Assembly (NCBI RefSeq): GCF_000348985.1
Contig: NC_035930.1
Span: 124,001 to 188,000 of the forward strand
DNA: 64,000 nucleotides
Source: Huiozyma naganishii CBS 8797
Lineage: Eukaryota; Ascomycota; Saccharomycetes; Saccharomycetales; Saccharomycetaceae
Reading direction: 5' to 3'
The position numbers and the translations under genes are program-made. This document shows positions 7,624 through 16,469 of this stretch, in pieces (position 1 is the first letter of the stretch; each line of letters starts with the position of its first letter). The notes beneath the pieces are model-generated. The model was not told where the DNA came from and ran no database searches. It saw only the letters and a program-made list of their open reading frames with translations.

Positions 7624-10368
7624 ATGCTGAATTTTAGTGGACAGACGAGGAGGCGTGTGATAAATTTGGGGACGAAGAATGGTGGTCGCGGCACGAAGAG
7701 GGATATCCTGGAGCGGGCAGATCAGGAGAGGAAGAGAAGGGCGGAGGAGCGGCAGCGGGAATCTGCTGTGCTGACTTTGCAGCGGAATATAAGAAAATAC
7801 AGGGACTTGCGACGGTTTGGGTCAGTGACTTTCCCGCAGTTGACGGTAAGGCAGCGGGCGGGCACTTTACTCGTTTTGAGGGACCGGTTGTTCCACTTCC
7901 ACAAGTTCGATGAAGCAGAGTTCCATGAGTTACTCAGGGATTCCCGAGAGAGTATCTCGCAATTGGACTGCAATCTGGGGAACGTTTTGGTTCTGAGGCT
8001 GCTCGGATACTACGAGGACGACCAATTTTTGGTCGATACATTACCCTTGACGAATGTGGCCGTGATGCAATTTGATGCGTACGCGTTCGTGATGTCCGGG
8101 ATAGTTGCCTTACTGATGAGACTGGGACCACAGTCTCTGCACCAAGCGTCCGCAGATGCAGTGTGTAGTCTGCTATCCGTAATAAAACCCATGGACGACA
8201 GCTGGTTGGCAGATTTCTTTGATTCCTTCCCGACTGACCATCCTTTATGTCAGGGGGTTGTGCAGTATGGTTTGTTCCCGAAAGAGTTTGTCCCTGGGGG
8301 GAACACTCTTGAGAATTTGTGCTACATTGCGTTCAACGTGCAAGAGGTCAACAAAGATCTGATCGTGTCGTATATTCTCGATGTCCTGCTGTCGTGCGAT
8401 CCTGATACGTTCCAATTGACTGGCGAGTACTCTTCCAAAATGTTTGAAACCGGGTTTATAGAAACTGTGTTGCAGTTTATCCGCATGCCATTTGAGAAAA
8501 AGGTCTACAAACCGGTTCTCGTTATGGATAAGATACTGGCGCTTGTTCTGAACCAAGACAAGAAGAACAAAATTCTCATGATTCTCTTGGTCAGTAGAGA
8601 TTTCAACACAATCCTGTACGAGTCTTTGAAGGAGCTTGCACTCCCACAGAACGACTCGTTGGTGTACTCGCAGAGGGTCTCCCCTGAATTCCGTTTGGCG
8701 CGAGATCTGGTTCAAATGTATCTACAATTCGCGACAGACGCAGATCTGCTCGGCCATACAAAGGTTTCATACATCCCGCTGGACTTGGTCTTGGTTCTGA
8801 CAGACCTATTGAAGAGAATGATTTTCTCGTTAATGTGGAGGGAGACCGCCGGGAAGAATGTTGATCCATTGGAGGGGATCGAGAAGGAAACGTCGCTCTT
8901 GACACAACTGTACCTGAGGGACTCTCGGGCCCATATACTATCCGGGAGTGACAGTAATTTCTGGTGTTGCACCGACGAGCAGTTCCTACAAGTTAATCTG
9001 TACTCGATCCTGACGCAATACGAGGAGCAGTTTTTGGACATGGACCCGATGTTAAACGTGTATGAGAAAAGAGACAAAGTGTTGAATGCATTACTTAGTG
9101 AGAAACTTCGTGGGAACGTCTCCAGACAGTACCGTAAACTGGCAATACTGATTAAAACGCCATTCTTCATCCCCTTCGATCAGCGTGTGGACTACTTCTA
9201 CTTCCTGATAGAGACTGACCGAAATGAGATGGGGTATGGGATGGACAATCCCTTAATGGGTTGGCTGGGTGCCCCTACGATCAATGGCGGGCGGCGCTCC
9301 GCTACGATCTCCAGGGAGCATGTACTGGAAGACGCCATGAACTCTTTCAGTCGCGGGTCTGACCTGAAATCGAAACTCTCTGTCACTTTTGTCAACCAGT
9401 TTGGTGTTGAGGAGGGGATCGACGGCGGTGGGGTCACGAAGGAGTTTTTGACCTCCGTTATCGAGGAAGGGTTCAAAGATGAGGATGACAAGTACAGGCT
9501 CTTCACGACGAACGACCAGCACGAGCTGTACCCTGTACCCACGTACGACCATGAACGCCTGCGCGCGGTAGAATTCCTGGGCCGGATCGTCGGGAAGTGT
9601 CTATATGACCATATCCTCGTTGACCTGACGTTTGCGGATTTCTTTCTAAAGTGTCTACTGACAGGGTCGGAGCATTTCTCGATCGACGACCTTAAGAGCC
9701 TGGACTCCTCGCTGCACTCAAGTCTTGTGAAGTTGCTGAACATGCCCGGCCCGGAGATTGACCGGCTCGAGCTGTGCTTTGAGGCAACGGACATGTTTGA
9801 CCCGCACTTGACGAGGGACCTCGTCCCGAACGGTTCTCGGGTGCCCGTGACGCGCGGGAACGTTCTCGAGTACGTGTGGCGGCTGACGCAGTACAAATTA
9901 CGGTCGATCGCGAAACCTGCAACGATGCGGTTCCGCGAGGGTCTCGCTGGTTTGATCCCGCACCACTGGTTCGCGATGTTCAACACGGTCGATCTCGAGA
10001 TGCTGATCTCCGGAGGGCGCAGGCAGATCGACCTCGAGGACCTGCAGCGGAACACCGAGTACGGCGGGTACGAGGCAGCAGACGAGACCGTGAGGGACTT
10101 CTGGGCCGTCTTGGGCGAGTTCGACGAGCCAGAACGCCGCAAGTTCCTCAAGTTTGTCACCTCGGTCCCGCAGGCGCCGCTGAAGGGGTTTTCCGCGCTG
10201 GAGCCCAAATTCGGGATCCGCAACTCGGGGCAGGAGGACCGCGACAGACTACCTACGGCGTCGACGTGCGTGAACCTGCTGAAGCTCCCGGACTACCGCG
10301 ACAGACGGCACCTCAAGCAGAAACTGCTTTACTCGATCAACTCCGGCGCCAGGTTCGACCTCTCGTGA
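7624..10368 (+). CDS. HUL5: HECT ubiquitin ligase Hul5 (E3/E4)
   Basis: A 914-residue HECT-type ubiquitin ligase (910 in S. cerevisiae). The start is the ATG at 7624; a GTG lies two codons upstream. An IQ-like basic helix (TLQRNIRKYRDLRRF) stands near residue 55, as in the UBE3B/UBE3C class. The HECT domain occupies the last ~370 residues, with the catalytic Cys in STCVNLLKLPDY at about residue 882. Hul5 works with the proteasome to lengthen ubiquitin chains and handles misfolded cytosolic proteins after heat stress. The sequence becomes markedly more GC-rich toward the 3' end. HUL5 directly follows GPI10 in S. cerevisiae; here DJP1 separates them. Confidence 0.96.
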   Translation: MLNFSGQTRRRVINLGTKNGGRGTKRDILERADQERKRRAEERQRESAVLTLQRNIRKYRDLRRFGSVTFPQLTVRQRAGTLLVLRDRLFHFHKFDEAEFHELLRDSRESISQLDCNLGNVLVLRLLGYYEDDQFLVDTLPLTNVAVMQFDAYAFVMSGIVALLMRLGPQSLHQASADAVCSLLSVIKPMDDSWLADFFDSFPTDHPLCQGVVQYGLFPKEFVPGGNTLENLCYIAFNVQEVNKDLIVSYILDVLLSCDPDTFQLTGEYSSKMFETGFIETVLQFIRMPFEKKVYKPVLVMDKILALVLNQDKKNKILMILLVSRDFNTILYESLKELALPQNDSLVYSQRVSPEFRLARDLVQMYLQFATDADLLGHTKVSYIPLDLVLVLTDLLKRMIFSLMWRETAGKNVDPLEGIEKETSLLTQLYLRDSRAHILSGSDSNFWCCTDEQFLQVNLYSILTQYEEQFLDMDPMLNVYEKRDKVLNALLSEKLRGNVSRQYRKLAILIKTPFFIPFDQRVDYFYFLIETDRNEMGYGMDNPLMGWLGAPTINGGRRSATISREHVLEDAMNSFSRGSDLKSKLSVTFVNQFGVEEGIDGGGVTKEFLTSVIEEGFKDEDDKYRLFTTNDQHELYPVPTYDHERLRAVEFLGRIVGKCLYDHILVDLTFADFFLKCLLTGSEHFSIDDLKSLDSSLHSSLVKLLNMPGPEIDRLELCFEATDMFDPHLTRDLVPNGSRVPVTRGNVLEYVWRLTQYKLRSIAKPATMRFREGLAGLIPHHWFAMFNTVDLEMLISGGRRQIDLEDLQRNTEYGGYEAADETVRDFWAVLGEFDEPERRKFLKFVTSVPQAPLKGFSALEPKFGIRNSGQEDRDRLPTASTCVNLLKLPDYRDRRHLKQKLLYSINSGARFDLS

Positions 10369-10562
10369 GCGTCACGTGCGCCTCACAACTTTTGAGACAA
10401 AAAAGTTGATACTATAAAACGATGAAACCTGCGGAGGTCGCGAAAGATAGGGACTTCGTGTTGTTGTGTCTGGTGCAGGTGGTGTGTGTGAAGATCAGCA
10501 ACTGCTGCAGCGGTCGGTAGTTTCCTGTGCTGTGCTGTTCTGTGTTTTGCTCTTTTTTTAGT

Positions 10563-12455
10563 ATGGGATTCATGTTGGTTAGCAGGCAGAGTCGAGCTGG
10601 GCGTTGTTTCTCCTGGAGGGTGGCTGCCCTCGGGTTGTTTAAGTTGCTGTCCGTCGGTCATGGGGCTGCTGTCCCACCGCGTGGTGAATTGCTGGCTCGT
10701 AGTGGTGATAGTGATGATGGTTTGGTCCAGCTGCGGGACGTCGGGGACGGGTTTGCAGACGAGGACGGGTTTGATATTGAGGTGTTGCTGTACTCGCTCG
10801 CGTCGATGGTGGTAATGTACGTGGTGGTGTGTTCTGTTTACCTGATTGTGAAGACTGTCGTTACGAGGATCCTAACACGGAACTACACGAGGCTGTCGCT
10901 GAACGGTGGCGCGTCGCGTGACAGGGAAAGTGCGAACGGCAGTGGGAGTCGACGCGGCGCGGAAAGCGGCGTATACGACTGGGGCAGTCCACTAGATAAC
11001 GCGAGCGCCGTTGGGCCCAAGTTTAACAAACTGTCTCCGGAGGAACAGTTCTACTACAGACAGGGCGAGGAGTTCATAAAGCAGAACCCGCCGCTCTCAC
11101 TGGCCGCTTTCGCTAGGAACCACCGTCGTGTGGAGAACAGCGACGAGGCGTCTGACAGCGTGGAGGACGGGTTTGTGGACCCGATCGTCAACGACCAGAC
11201 GCGGCAGTTTATCGACGAGGAGGGCGCGCACGCCTGGGAGTTTCATCCGGATATGAACCTCCCCAACGATACCGTACTGGTGGAGAACAAGACGGAGGTC
11301 ACATTTTTACAGTACAACTACGACGTTTCTGTCTCCACCAATCTCCCCATCCCCTGCATCAACCGCGTGTACTACTGCGAGTTCAAGATATTCGAGTGGG
11401 AGGGCCATGACTCGACGGACGTGGCTGTCGCAAACGCAAACGATCTAATATCTTTCGGCCTAGCATCGTCGCCCTACCCGTCATTCAGACTCCCAGGGAG
11501 ACACCACCACTCTGTGGCGTACGACTCAAATGGTGGGAGGAGGTTCAACGAATCCTTCGAGTTGGAGGAACCCCTCGCTCAGCTATTCCCAGCTTGCGAG
11601 AAGGGAGACATCATTGGAATTGGTTACAGGACGAGAAGTGGTACCGTTTTCTTCACAAAGAACGGTAAGAAACTCAGCGAGAAGGTTGCTGGGGGGCACA
11701 TCCGAGGATGGAAGTTCAAGTACCTTTACCCGATCATAGGCTCAAACGGGCCATGTAAGATCCATGCGAACTTCGGTACATACGGGTTTGTTTACATCGA
11801 GGCGAACGTGAAGAAGTGGGGGTACGGGAAGATAAACGGCATGAAACTGCCTCCTCCACCGTACGACAAGTACGACCAAGACATGCTCCTGCAGAGCGGG
11901 TGCGAGGATAACGACGTGGATGACGAATACGAAGACGAAGAAGAGGAAGACGACGATGATGAGGAAGACGACGATGATGATGACGACTACGAGTTGACGA
12001 ACAGCATCGAAAGCCGCTTCTCGGGGAACGAGGAGGGCCTGCGAGACCGTGACGGGAAACTGCTGCCGCCACCCCCAGGGTTCGAGTACAGCACCTCGCC
12101 ACGGTCGTACCTCAACGATGAAGAGATAAACCTTGGGTTCCTACCGAGGGACCCGCCAAATTACTCAGATAGAGTCCTCCAGCAGGAACGGGACTGCACG
12201 GTGGCACAGGGACCTGCATCGCTACTCATTGGTGCTAGCAGAACCCCGCGAATTCTTCGTGGCGGTAGTAACCTTGCGCCGACCGATTCCAAAAACTACA
12301 TGGAGGGCAGCCTTCTAGACCACGACGGGAATGCGGACGATTGCGAGGACTACGATGAAGACCACGAGGCACACAGCCTCCAATCGGACGAAGAGGAGAT
12401 GACGGACGAGCTACACCACATGATATCGTACCAGCACGAAGACAACAGTCCATAG
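10563..12455 (+). CDS. EAR1: Ear1/Ssh4-type adaptor of the Rsp5 ubiquitin ligase (SPRY, PY motifs)
   Basis: A 630-residue single-pass endosomal/vacuolar membrane protein. The start is the ATG at 10563; the frame extends upstream only with non-ATG codons. A hydrophobic segment at residues ~73-97 is the transmembrane anchor. A SPRY domain covers ~250-410, followed by PPPY at 431-434 and PPNY at 530-533, which bind the WW domains of Rsp5. A nearly pure Asp/Glu tract runs from ~451 to 475. Ear1 and Ssh4 are WGD paralogues that direct cargo into multivesicular bodies; the neighbours ALD and CEP3 point to the EAR1 (YMR171C) copy rather than SSH4. It is longer than either S. cerevisiae protein (550 and 579). 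A CACGTG E-box lies just upstream near 10373. Confidence 0.88.
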   Translation: MGFMLVSRQSRAGRCFSWRVAALGLFKLLSVGHGAAVPPRGELLARSGDSDDGLVQLRDVGDGFADEDGFDIEVLLYSLASMVVMYVVVCSVYLIVKTVVTRILTRNYTRLSLNGGASRDRESANGSGSRRGAESGVYDWGSPLDNASAVGPKFNKLSPEEQFYYRQGEEFIKQNPPLSLAAFARNHRRVENSDEASDSVEDGFVDPIVNDQTRQFIDEEGAHAWEFHPDMNLPNDTVLVENKTEVTFLQYNYDVSVSTNLPIPCINRVYYCEFKIFEWEGHDSTDVAVANANDLISFGLASSPYPSFRLPGRHHHSVAYDSNGGRRFNESFELEEPLAQLFPACEKGDIIGIGYRTRSGTVFFTKNGKKLSEKVAGGHIRGWKFKYLYPIIGSNGPCKIHANFGTYGFVYIEANVKKWGYGKINGMKLPPPPYDKYDQDMLLQSGCEDNDVDDEYEDEEEEDDDDEEDDDDDDDYELTNSIESRFSGNEEGLRDRDGKLLPPPPGFEYSTSPRSYLNDEEINLGFLPRDPPNYSDRVLQQERDCTVAQGPASLLIGASRTPRILRGGSNLAPTDSKNYMEGSLLDHDGNADDCEDYDEDHEAHSLQSDEEEMTDELHHMISYQHEDNSP

Positions 12456-12793
12456 ACTGGACCAGAGCAACGTACATTCAATATATTCCAAAGGTTGAGA
12501 TAAGTGATGCTGACGTCGCAACGTATTTAGATATGTGTACAACCCATACGTACGGACAACATGTGTCGCATCTTCCTATCGTTGAAAGGTCGGTTCCTCG
12601 AGAAAGGGAAGTCTGGGTGTCAAACTGACATCTCCGGTTCTTGCCTCTTGCATTCGGTATCCCCTAAGGGACCTTCGGGAACTGACCATGTGGTATAAAA
12701 AGGGCAAACAGTTGCGATAAGATCTCGAGGCAGCGGGAGAAGCCAGGGATTGAGAGAGAACAGTAGCAGCAGTACCGTCATACATACCTCATT
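12456..12793. promoter_or_regulatory. Promoter region of the aldehyde dehydrogenase gene
   Basis: A 338-bp gap. A clear TATA box (TATAAAAAG) starts at 12694, 100 bp before the ATG. A CCCCT stress-response element core lies at 12661-12665, directly followed by AAGGGA. S. cerevisiae ALD2/ALD3 are stress-induced through Msn2/4 at such elements, so similar control is plausible here. Two GATAAG sequences are also present (near 12499 and 12716). Confidence 0.55.
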
Positions 12794-14314
12794 ATGTACA
12801 AATCTATCGAAATACCGCAGTTGGAGCTTAAAGTGAAGCAGCCAGTAGGGCTGTTCATCAACAACGAGTTCGTCAAATCTTCCGATGGAGAGACCATCGA
12901 GAGCATCAACCCGTCCACCAACAAGAGGATCACCTCCTTCTATGCTGCTTCGGAGGAGGATGTCGACAGTGCGGTGCAGGCTGCCAGCGCTGCTTATCGG
13001 AAGGTCTGGTCCAAGACAAGCCCAGCGGACAGGAACAAGTTGCTGTACAAGCTCAGCACGCTGATTGAAAGGGAGAAGACCACACTGGCGGCGTTGGACG
13101 CCATTGATGCCGGTAAACCTTACCACAGCAACGCTTTACAGGACATTGAGCAGGTGCTGGATTTGACCAGGTACTTTGCCGGGTCTGCCGATAAGTACAC
13201 CCACGGTGAGGTCATCCCGCTAAACGACGAGAAGTACGCTTACACAATCAAGGCCCCCTTTGGGGTTGTTGCTCAGATTGTGCCCTGGAACTACCCATTT
13301 GCGATGGCAAGTTGGAAAATGCAAGGTGCGCTGGCCGCAGGGAATTGCATTATCATCAAACCCGCTGACAACACGTCACTGTCGCTACTCTATGCTGCTC
13401 AATTGTTCAAAGAGGCAGGTTTCCCACCTGGGGTGGTCAACGTTTTGCCAGGGTTGGGCAACGTTACGGGGACAGCGCTGTGCAAACACCCTCGGATCTC
13501 CAAAATTTCGTTCACTGGGTCCACTGCGGTCGGTGGGAAAGTGCTGGAGTCATCGGGGCAGTCCAACTTGAAGGACGTCACTTTGGAGTGTGGGGGAAAG
13601 TCCCCCGCTGTTGTATTTGCGGATTGCGATTTGGACAAAGCGGTGGAATGGACTGCTTCAGGGATATTCTACAACTCTGGTCAGAACTGCACTGCAAACT
13701 CGCGTATCTACGTTCAAGAGGCAGTCTATGATGATTTCTTGAAGCGGTTCAGGAAGCACGTCTCAGAAACTTGGACTTTTGGCTCCAAGTTCGACGTGTT
13801 TGACCCGGAGTGCACTGTGGGACCAGTCGTATCCGAGACGCAGTTCAAGAGGATCCATGCCATGACCAATGCCGAGCAGTGCACTGACGATGACAACCCT
13901 AGCGAGTGGGTCAAGACTCAGACCTGCGAATACCCAACGGAATCGCAGTCGAAGGGGTTCTTCATTCCGCCAACTATCTTCACAAACGTGAAGCAGTCTT
14001 CTTCTTTGATGCAGAATGAAATTTTCGGTCCAGTGGTCGTCGTTGCACCCTTCAAGGAATACGACGAAGCAATTGAACTGGCTAACGATTCTGATTACGG
14101 TCTTGCGTCCGCGGTGTTCACCAAAAATATTACCACTGCACACCGCTTCGCACGCGATATTCAGGCCGGGACATGCTGGATCAACTCTTCAAACGACGAG
14201 GATGTGACCGTACCCTTCGGCGGGTACAAAATGAGCGGGATCGGCAGAGAGTTGGGCGCCGCTGGGGTGGAAACGTACCTACAAACCAAGGCTGTCCACG
14301 TAAACCTGGAGTAA
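12794..14314 (+). CDS. ALD2: Cytosolic aldehyde dehydrogenase, Ald2/Ald3 type
   Basis: A 506-residue class 1/2 aldehyde dehydrogenase, exactly the length of S. cerevisiae Ald2 and Ald3. It oxidises aldehydes to acids with NAD(P)+; Ald2/3 convert 3-aminopropanal to beta-alanine for pantothenate. The general base Glu265 lies in LECGGKSP and the catalytic Cys299 in NSGQNCTANS. The coenzyme-binding stretch reads IIKPADNTS: Asp192 replaces the Glu usual in NAD-preferring enzymes at this place. No mitochondrial presequence is seen. It lies between EAR1 and CEP3, where S. cerevisiae has the tandem ALD2-ALD3 pair; only one copy is here, so the choice of symbol is arbitrary between the two. Confidence 0.9.
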   Translation: MYKSIEIPQLELKVKQPVGLFINNEFVKSSDGETIESINPSTNKRITSFYAASEEDVDSAVQAASAAYRKVWSKTSPADRNKLLYKLSTLIEREKTTLAALDAIDAGKPYHSNALQDIEQVLDLTRYFAGSADKYTHGEVIPLNDEKYAYTIKAPFGVVAQIVPWNYPFAMASWKMQGALAAGNCIIIKPADNTSLSLLYAAQLFKEAGFPPGVVNVLPGLGNVTGTALCKHPRISKISFTGSTAVGGKVLESSGQSNLKDVTLECGGKSPAVVFADCDLDKAVEWTASGIFYNSGQNCTANSRIYVQEAVYDDFLKRFRKHVSETWTFGSKFDVFDPECTVGPVVSETQFKRIHAMTNAEQCTDDDNPSEWVKTQTCEYPTESQSKGFFIPPTIFTNVKQSSSLMQNEIFGPVVVVAPFKEYDEAIELANDSDYGLASAVFTKNITTAHRFARDIQAGTCWINSSNDEDVTVPFGGYKMSGIGRELGAAGVETYLQTKAVHVNLE

Positions 14315-14563
14315 CTTCCGAGCATGCACCAGCAATTAGAGCGTGACCCAACCCCAGCTTCAATTGACATGTAGAGATATATATCATGTACTAGCGACAG
14401 GACGACAGGGAACTGATGCTCCTTTCGAAGTAAGCTCATCGCGTAAGTGGAAAACCTTTAAAATATTGCAAATGTAAACAAAAGAGTGTTCGCGTCTTGA
14501 CGTAAGTTGCAGACGCCGAAGCCTCTCATACTCTCGCCGCTCGACATCACCCATCAAAAGACG

Positions 14564-16417
14564 ATGTCTAGGCGACCCATGGGCAATAAGAGCGAGCAGT
14601 CATGTGCTGCCTGCTTCAGGAAAAAAGTCAAGTGCGACAGGTTGGTGCCCTGCGGGAATTGTGTCAAGAAGGGACGGCAGGCAGAGTGTCTCAGATCATT
14701 CACTAACAAGCACACTTCGAATGCGTTTGCCCCAGATAACGATGACCATGCTGGAATTTTGCAATTGTGGCAGAGCTATGAGTACTGGATCAGCAACGTG
14801 GGACTTTTAAAAACGAAGGAGGCGGATACCAAGAAGGCCAAAGTGGACCTGGATGACCAGCTGAGGATTAGCAAGTTTTGTCTCGAATACCTCCAGGAAG
14901 GTCCATCGTTTAATATTCTCAACTTCTCACTTGAGAATCTGGGGGCCTTATATTTTGGGTGCATTGGCGATATCAACGAACTGTTTCTTCAATTGGAAAT
15001 GTACTGGAGAAGAAGAAAACATGGGCCTTATGCAAGTACGTCTGAGGATTACTACTGGGACGCCCTGTTATGGGCCGTCTTCTCCATGAGTATCTACTAC
15101 ATCCCGTTGAGTGAATTGAGCGAACTGCTACCCAGCGAACCTCTCTGTAATTGGTTGCAAATCGACGTCAACCAGGGCTGGACAGAGTCTCTACAATTGA
15201 CCGCATACCAATGCTTTACAAAATGTACCATGGTACTTTTGAAGCAGGCAGAACCCATGTCGTACCCGGATATCAAACTGGTTCAGATCTATCTTATTCT
15301 GACAATGACAACGTTCACGTACGAGGAACCAATTTTGTCCAACAGCCTGATTTTGCAAAGTACGCATGTGGCAAAAATGTTTCATATCAACTTCTTTAGG
15401 CAGTACTCCGAAGACGATCTTGCAGTAGGACTGACGAAGCAGACATTCAGTAAACTTTGGTTCAAACTGTCCGCCGCTGACTACCTACAATCGGGGCCAG
15501 GAAAACCTCTAGAATTCCACACAGATATACCGTCCCTTCTTCAACACGCAGCATATTATCAAGATATGCCCCATTTCAACGTCTACGAAAATGAGGACGA
15601 CTTCGAGGTATTCTGCTGGAAAATGTTTTCGTTGGACAGAGAAATAGACCGGTTTTTAGACCGAGATATCAAGCCGCAATCCAAGACATTGGATGCAGTG
15701 AAACGAGAACTAGGGATTTTCCACACTAAATTAAACACACCTTCAGACGAGAAGAAGAACACAATTTCCTCCCAATTCGAAAGATTCGTGAGTACGTTTC
15801 TTTTAAATTCGATGCAATGGAAACTGCAAAAAGTGTACTTGGTGTACTTTAACACGGCCAATGCACTAGAATTAACCATCCACTATTCACAAGTACTGAT
15901 TAGGTTACTCGTGCATAATATAACAAACGGTAATGAGATGTTCAATAAGTTCCCTTACGTACTGAACGCACTGGGGAGAATTGTACCATTCTATTCCTAC
16001 CATTCAATATTTTTTGCCCGTACAGCCCGTTTGGATCAATTGATAGAAGATTTAAAAGAATTGCTAAATGTGCTGCCCATCATGCTAGGCGACAAAGTTA
16101 ATAAATTAACTTTCGTTTCAGCCAGACTAGACGCTTTGGCCATTCTTTGGGGAAAAGTGAAAATAGTCGATTCCGGATCTGGAGTTATCCACCCTGTTTT
16201 CAAAATTCTCCAAAATGATATACTATTCGTTTCGAAAGTGAACAGTACAATACCCCTGTTGGTGAAGGGAGTTAGGAATATTGGCGACAATCAGAATATC
16301 GATGACCAAGTTCTTGCATCCGAAGGGGACGATCGCGATCTATTTGAGAGCGATGAATTTAAAGCCATTGTATCGACGTTTCAATCGGACCACAATATTG
16401 AGGAGCTTATTTTTTGA
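14564..16417 (+). CDS. CEP3: CBF3 kinetochore subunit Cep3 (Zn2Cys6)
   Basis: A 617-residue protein with a fungal Zn2Cys6 cluster at the N-terminus: Cys14, 17, 24, 30, 33 and 42 in the C-x2-C-x6-C-x5-C-x2-C-x8-C pattern. Cep3 (608 in S. cerevisiae) binds the CCG of centromere element CDEIII as part of the CBF3 complex. Conserved blocks include ENLGALYFGCIGDI, DYLQSGPGKP and SLLQHAAYYQD. The ATG at 14564 is chosen; a second at 14579 is possible. It is convergent with MLH1 with 52 bp between the stops, the same pair as in S. cerevisiae. Without the neighbours it could be mistaken for an ordinary Zn-cluster transcription factor. Its presence implies that the organism has point centromeres. Confidence 0.95.
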   Translation: MSRRPMGNKSEQSCAACFRKKVKCDRLVPCGNCVKKGRQAECLRSFTNKHTSNAFAPDNDDHAGILQLWQSYEYWISNVGLLKTKEADTKKAKVDLDDQLRISKFCLEYLQEGPSFNILNFSLENLGALYFGCIGDINELFLQLEMYWRRRKHGPYASTSEDYYWDALLWAVFSMSIYYIPLSELSELLPSEPLCNWLQIDVNQGWTESLQLTAYQCFTKCTMVLLKQAEPMSYPDIKLVQIYLILTMTTFTYEEPILSNSLILQSTHVAKMFHINFFRQYSEDDLAVGLTKQTFSKLWFKLSAADYLQSGPGKPLEFHTDIPSLLQHAAYYQDMPHFNVYENEDDFEVFCWKMFSLDREIDRFLDRDIKPQSKTLDAVKRELGIFHTKLNTPSDEKKNTISSQFERFVSTFLLNSMQWKLQKVYLVYFNTANALELTIHYSQVLIRLLVHNITNGNEMFNKFPYVLNALGRIVPFYSYHSIFFARTARLDQLIEDLKELLNVLPIMLGDKVNKLTFVSARLDALAILWGKVKIVDSGSGVIHPVFKILQNDILFVSKVNSTIPLLVKGVRNIGDNQNIDDQVLASEGDDRDLFESDEFKAIVSTFQSDHNIEELIF

Positions 16418-16469
16418 TACGTACATTACTTTTCTATATCCAATACCATGTAATATTATATATATCATA

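Noticed and set aside
9198..10223. 341-codon open frame antisense to HUL5
   Set aside because: It is an artefact of GC-rich codon usage in HUL5; the Ser/Arg-rich product has no family features and overlaps the HECT domain completely.
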